From assembly GCA_016199325.1 (NCBI GenBank), contig JACQGW010000421.1:1-5337 (forward strand): 5,337 nucleotides of DNA, read 5' to 3'. This DNA is from Chloroflexota bacterium (GTDB taxonomy: Bacteria > Chloroflexota > Dehalococcoidia > JACQGW01). The notes below the pieces were generated by a model that was not told the DNA's origin, did not search any database, and was given only the letters and a program-made list of their open reading frames with translations. Positions 5,264-5,337 of the stretch are shown here, one piece after another. A program made the translations under genes and the position numbers. Numbering within the stretch: the first letter of the stretch is position 1; each line of letters begins with the position of its first letter.

Positions 5264-5337
5264 ACCCCGGTCTACCACAGGATCGCGACAGGCTTCACCA
5301 TCACGCCCGCACGGTTGGTTAGGCCGTCTACCAGATC

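Larger units (their letters stand above)
4734..5337. other. Gene-free tail with repeats and gene debris
   Basis: No intact gene is visible. Open frames on both strands here (for example - strand 4782-5213 and + strand 4759-5067) look like chance frames in GC-rich DNA. In order the stretch holds heptamer repeats, a weak inverted pair CCGCCAGC (4838-4845) / GCTGGCGG (4878-4885), a 10-bp hairpin, an rfaE2-like relic, and a large palindrome. From 5274 to the end nothing is recognisable. No clear terminator follows the copper-protein gene; GGCCGGCC at 4736-4743 is only a short palindrome. Confidence 0.6.

Overview
The window is GC-rich bacterial DNA. It most likely comes from a Chloroflexota-type organism (Thermomicrobia or a relative). 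This is inferred from the MurJ variety, a blue-copper protein with a sortase-type tail, leaderless-looking gene starts, and short palindromic and heptamer repeats of a kind I associate with that phylum; no marker gene confirms it. All convincing genes lie on the + strand.

Layout. (1) 58-1002: a single reading frame joins a HldE/RfaE2-type ADP-heptose synthase nucleotidyltransferase domain to a VOC (glyoxalase-fold) domain. The VOC half keeps its own ribosome-binding site and ATG. A 27-bp hairpin follows. (2) 1089-2772: murJ, the lipid II flippase. Its start codon and Shine-Dalgarno-like motif lie inside a heptanucleotide repeat tract, and its coding sequence carries a palindromic intergenic-type repeat inserted in frame between two membrane helices. 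(3) 2773-3218: a non-coding stretch with a good sigma-70-like promoter and a long leader containing a possible 32-codon small ORF. (4) 3219-4733: a secreted modular protein made of a signal peptide, an amicyanin-type blue copper domain, an RskA-like beta domain, a His-pair-rich helical domain with two calcium-loop-like motifs, and an LPRTG wall-sorting tail. (5) 4734-5337: no intact gene. It holds inverted copies of the heptamer, a 10-bp hairpin, a decayed copy of the first ~38 codons of the rfaE2-type gene, and a perfect 25-bp inverted repeat with nested hairpins.

The genes share a cell-envelope theme: activated heptose for surface glycans, export of the peptidoglycan precursor, and a wall-anchored electron-transfer or metal-binding protein. 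They do not form an obvious single operon, because hairpins and a separate promoter lie between them. The most notable observations are the in-frame repeat insertion in murJ, the rfaE2 relic about 4.9 kb from the intact copy, and the unusual domain architecture of the copper protein.
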